NCBI GenBank assembly: GCA_024280835.1
Contig: JAJRPJ010000015.1
Location: 1 to 64,000, forward strand
Direction of reading: 5' to 3'
DNA length: 64,000 nt
DNA from: Candidatus Zixiibacteriota bacterium
GTDB lineage: Bacteria; Zixibacteria; MSB-5A5; GN15; JACZUZ01
Made by a program: the position numbers and the translations under genes. The notes beneath the pieces were generated by a model that saw only the letters and a program-made list of their open reading frames with translations, did not search any database and was not told where the DNA came from. Positions 62,423 to 64,000 of this stretch are shown here, piece by piece. Every line of letters begins with the position of its first letter. The first letter of the stretch is position 1.

Positions 62423-63160
62423 ATGCTATTAGCGCCGAAATTTTCAGGAAAATTGCCCTATGGAGCTTTTGAGCTCAAGGTTGCCTATCAGAATAATATG
62501 CTTTTGGCTACGATAATTACCGCCTCAGCCGTTGGTTTGATTTGGTTGAGCATTTTCATCTATCAAAAAGCCACCTATATCGAAGCTACGGAGATTCCAG
62601 TAGTGATGATTGAGTCGATTATGGATCTCGGCCCACCGCCGACGATTGTTAAGAAGCCACCACAAATTGAGATTTCGACACAGAAAATAGCCCAGCCAAA
62701 AGTTGGTATTCCGAAACCAGTCGCTGACGATGAAATCACCGAAGATGTAGTCCTTGCGACCAAGGAAGAGTTGGCGGACATTAACGTCTCTGATCTGGAC
62801 TTTGGTAACGATGGTGATGCTAGAATCGAAATTCGAAATGAAATTTTACCTGATCGCACAGCGTTTGTTAAGCGCGAGATTGAACCAGCCTTTATTGAAA
62901 GAGTTAGTCCAGTATATCCTGAACTCGCCAAACGAGCGGGTCTTGAAGGTGTAGTGTGGGTTCAAGTGCTCGTTGATAAAACTGGTAAAGTTCGCGATGT
63001 CAAAATCGGCAAAGCTTCTGGAGCTAATGCTGGTTTTGAGCAAGCCGCCATTGACGCCGCTTGGAAATGTAAGTTCTCACCTGCTATTCAGAATGGTCGT
63101 CCAATCGCTGTCTGGGCGAGCTTTCCTTTTCGCTTCACGCTCAAAGCCGCAGGTGGTTGA
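62423..63160 (+). CDS. tonB: TonB family energy transducer
   Basis: 245 aa. A short cytosolic part (LAPKFSGKLPYGAFELKVAYQNN), one membrane helix (LLATIITASAVGLIWLSIFIY), a Pro/Lys-rich periplasmic linker (LGPPPTIVKKPPQIE) and a complete TonB C-terminal domain (RVSPVYPELAKRAGLEGVVWVQVLVD..GKASGANAGFEQAAIDAAWKCKFSPA). It contacts TonB boxes of outer-membrane receptors such as the BtuB-type protein at 31.5 kb. Closed by a terminator that overlaps its stop codon. Confidence 0.95.
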   Translation: MLLAPKFSGKLPYGAFELKVAYQNNMLLATIITASAVGLIWLSIFIYQKATYIEATEIPVVMIESIMDLGPPPTIVKKPPQIEISTQKIAQPKVGIPKPVADDEITEDVVLATKEELADINVSDLDFGNDGDARIEIRNEILPDRTAFVKREIEPAFIERVSPVYPELAKRAGLEGVVWVQVLVDKTGKVRDVKIGKASGANAGFEQAAIDAAWKCKFSPAIQNGRPIAVWASFPFRFTLKAAGG

Positions 63161-63185
63161 TCAGGCTGTCAGGGCCTGATTTTTG
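63160..63185 (+). terminator. Rho-independent terminator overlapping the tonB stop
   Basis: ATCAGGC (63160-63166) pairs with GCCTGAT (63174-63180), followed by TTTTG. The first base is the last of the TGA stop. Confidence 0.75.
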
Positions 63186-63343
63186 TTGAAACGCAGGTTG
63201 TTGTTGAACAAAAATTGCTGTTGAGCGCATTGCGTCCTCACATTATGTAGTCTCTCTCCATATACGATTTATAGATAGTTTGATTGTATGTCTTGGTCCC
63301 GTTTAAAGAACGGGAGCTTAGGCATGCGCACATCTGAAATTGT

Positions 63344-63366
63344 TCTGCGCTATCCTATAGCGCAGA
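63344..63366 (+). promoter_or_regulatory. Leader hairpins before the second tonB-like gene
   Basis: TCTGCGCTAT-CCT-ATAGCGCAGA has a perfect 10-bp stem ending four bases before GGGGAGG, the ribosome site of the gene at 63381. An upstream hairpin TCCCGTT-TAAAG-AACGGGA is at 63297-63315. They may control stability or translation. Confidence 0.45.
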
Positions 63367-63380
63367 GAGGGGAGGCTGTA

Positions 63381-64000
63381 ATGCTGTTGAAGCCAAGAAT
63401 TACCTGTCAGGTTCCGTATGGGGCTTTCGACCAAAAGATTCACTATCAGTACAATCTCTTGCGAGCGTTGCTACTAACTTTCGCATTGGTTGGCGCCATT
63501 TTGGGTGCGCTATTTATCGGGGCAAATCCCACCAGTGCTAACGGAGGCAAGCCGTTTGAGGGGTGTGTATTGGATTCAGTTATTGTGTCAGTCGATTTCT
63601 CCCATAATACTGGAGGGACAAGAACTGCTACAGGGCCTAAGGTTTCTATTGATGTGGGCGCCATAAATGGTATCCCCGTGCCTGTCGCAGTCGATGACCT
63701 GCAAGGTTCTTCTGGTAATTTTGAGGCAACTTTTGGAGTTGCTCTTGGCAATTTGCCATTTACTGGGATTATAGGCTCAGGTTCCAATGGCCTTCGCGCT
63801 AGAAGTGGTAGAGGAGGCTTGGGCTATCCAGACGCCTCCAAATTCATTCCACATGAAATCGCCCCTCAGGGGCTTGAATGGGCTATACCAGAGTATCCTC
63901 GTTTGGCAAAAGCCGCTGGTCTTGAGGGAGTTGTTTGGATTGCCGCTTTTGTGGATGAGAGAGGCAAGGTTCAGGCAGTTCAGATAGCTAAGGCCTCTGG
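63381..64000 (+). CDS. Second TonB-like protein, 3' end outside window
   Basis: Open to the window edge; 206 codons visible from ATG 63381 with GGGGAGG upstream. The N-terminus (LLKPRITCQVPYGAFDQKIHYQYNLLRALL) parallels that of the preceding tonB, as does the start of a TonB C-terminal domain (AIPEYPRLAKAAGLEGVVWIAAFVD). The linker differs: it lacks the PPP/KPP stretch and has a Gly/Ser/Thr-rich part (NTGGTRTATGPK, GSGSNGLRARSGRGG) of lower charge. Likely a paralogue serving another set of receptors. Confidence 0.88.
   Translation, partial: MLLKPRITCQVPYGAFDQKIHYQYNLLRALLLTFALVGAILGALFIGANPTSANGGKPFEGCVLDSVIVSVDFSHNTGGTRTATGPKVSIDVGAINGIPVPVAVDDLQGSSGNFEATFGVALGNLPFTGIIGSGSNGLRARSGRGGLGYPDASKFIPHEIAPQGLEWAIPEYPRLAKAAGLEGVVWIAAFVDERGKVQAVQIAKAS

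Noticed and set aside
1-64000. CRISPR arrays, tRNA/rRNA genes, transposases and phage genes
   Set aside because: None seen: no short regularly spaced repeats outside coding TSP3 units, no tRNA T-loop sequence in the gaps, and no transposase or integrase motifs.

Overview
The window reads as chromosomal DNA of a free-living Gram-negative bacterium with moderate GC. Outer-membrane traits are plain: a TonB-dependent vitamin B12 receptor, ExbB/ExbD/TonB genes, beta-barrel-like proteins, an RseP protease and Ccm cytochrome c maturation. Several secreted proteins end in a paired EF-hand, dockerin-like tail of the GDAxxx..NIADVT..IARIF type. In my experience such tails are common in candidate phylum Zixibacteria and relatives of the FCB group. 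The assignment is an inference from style; no rRNA or marker gene is present to test it.

Layout. 1-6.1 kb: a truncated TSP3-repeat protein and three tandem, nearly equal-length (508-509 aa) seven-repeat FG-GAP propeller proteins, all with the same C-terminal tail. 6.1-24.6 kb: central metabolism and housekeeping, namely aldehyde dehydrogenase, carbamate kinase, a CCA-adding type nucleotidyltransferase, sucC-sucD-ndk-mdh, rmuC, a probable AhpD-like selenoprotein with an in-frame TGA, a DinB-like protein, an FMN reductase, glutamate dehydrogenase, two outer-membrane-type proteins, a cyclophilin and dxr. 24.8-30 kb: rseP, lepB and ccmA-B-C-D-E, including a 34-codon ccmD and a CcmE with Cys instead of His as haem ligand. 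30-33.5 kb: a retropepsin-like protein, then a promoter, cobalamin riboswitch, terminator and btuB-type receptor. 33.5-39.3 kb (minus strand): S9 peptidase, haem-binding protein, RNase HI, two unknown membrane proteins and a queuosine-tRNA mannosyltransferase-like glycosyltransferase. 39.7-42.1 kb: fused alpha/beta E1 of a 2-oxoacid dehydrogenase. 42.3-55.8 kb: cell-surface region with an O-antigen ligase/polymerase-like protein, a methyltransferase, a flippase and two very large secreted proteins. 55.9-64 kb: a TPR protein and an energy-transduction cluster (4-TM protein, ExbB, two ExbD, two TonB, the last cut by the window edge).

How parts connect. ExbB/ExbD/TonB could energise the B12 receptor, whose expression appears controlled by cobalamin through a riboswitch with a terminator and a hairpin around the ribosome binding site. 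RseP, LepB and the cyclophilin serve envelope protein traffic. Ccm and the CxxCH haem protein point to periplasmic cytochromes. SucCD, Mdh, GdhA and the fused E1 support aerobic-type carbon metabolism.

Most notable observations: the probable Sec codon at 17313-17315 in a CxxU AhpD-like enzyme; the shared CC-plus-double-EF-hand C-terminal tail in five secreted proteins; a 47-residue histone-H1-like lysine tail on SucD; the layered control upstream of btuB; two similar 18-bp TCGGAC palindromes in the exb/ton cluster; and a few small genes and leader structures that a simple ORF list would miss.
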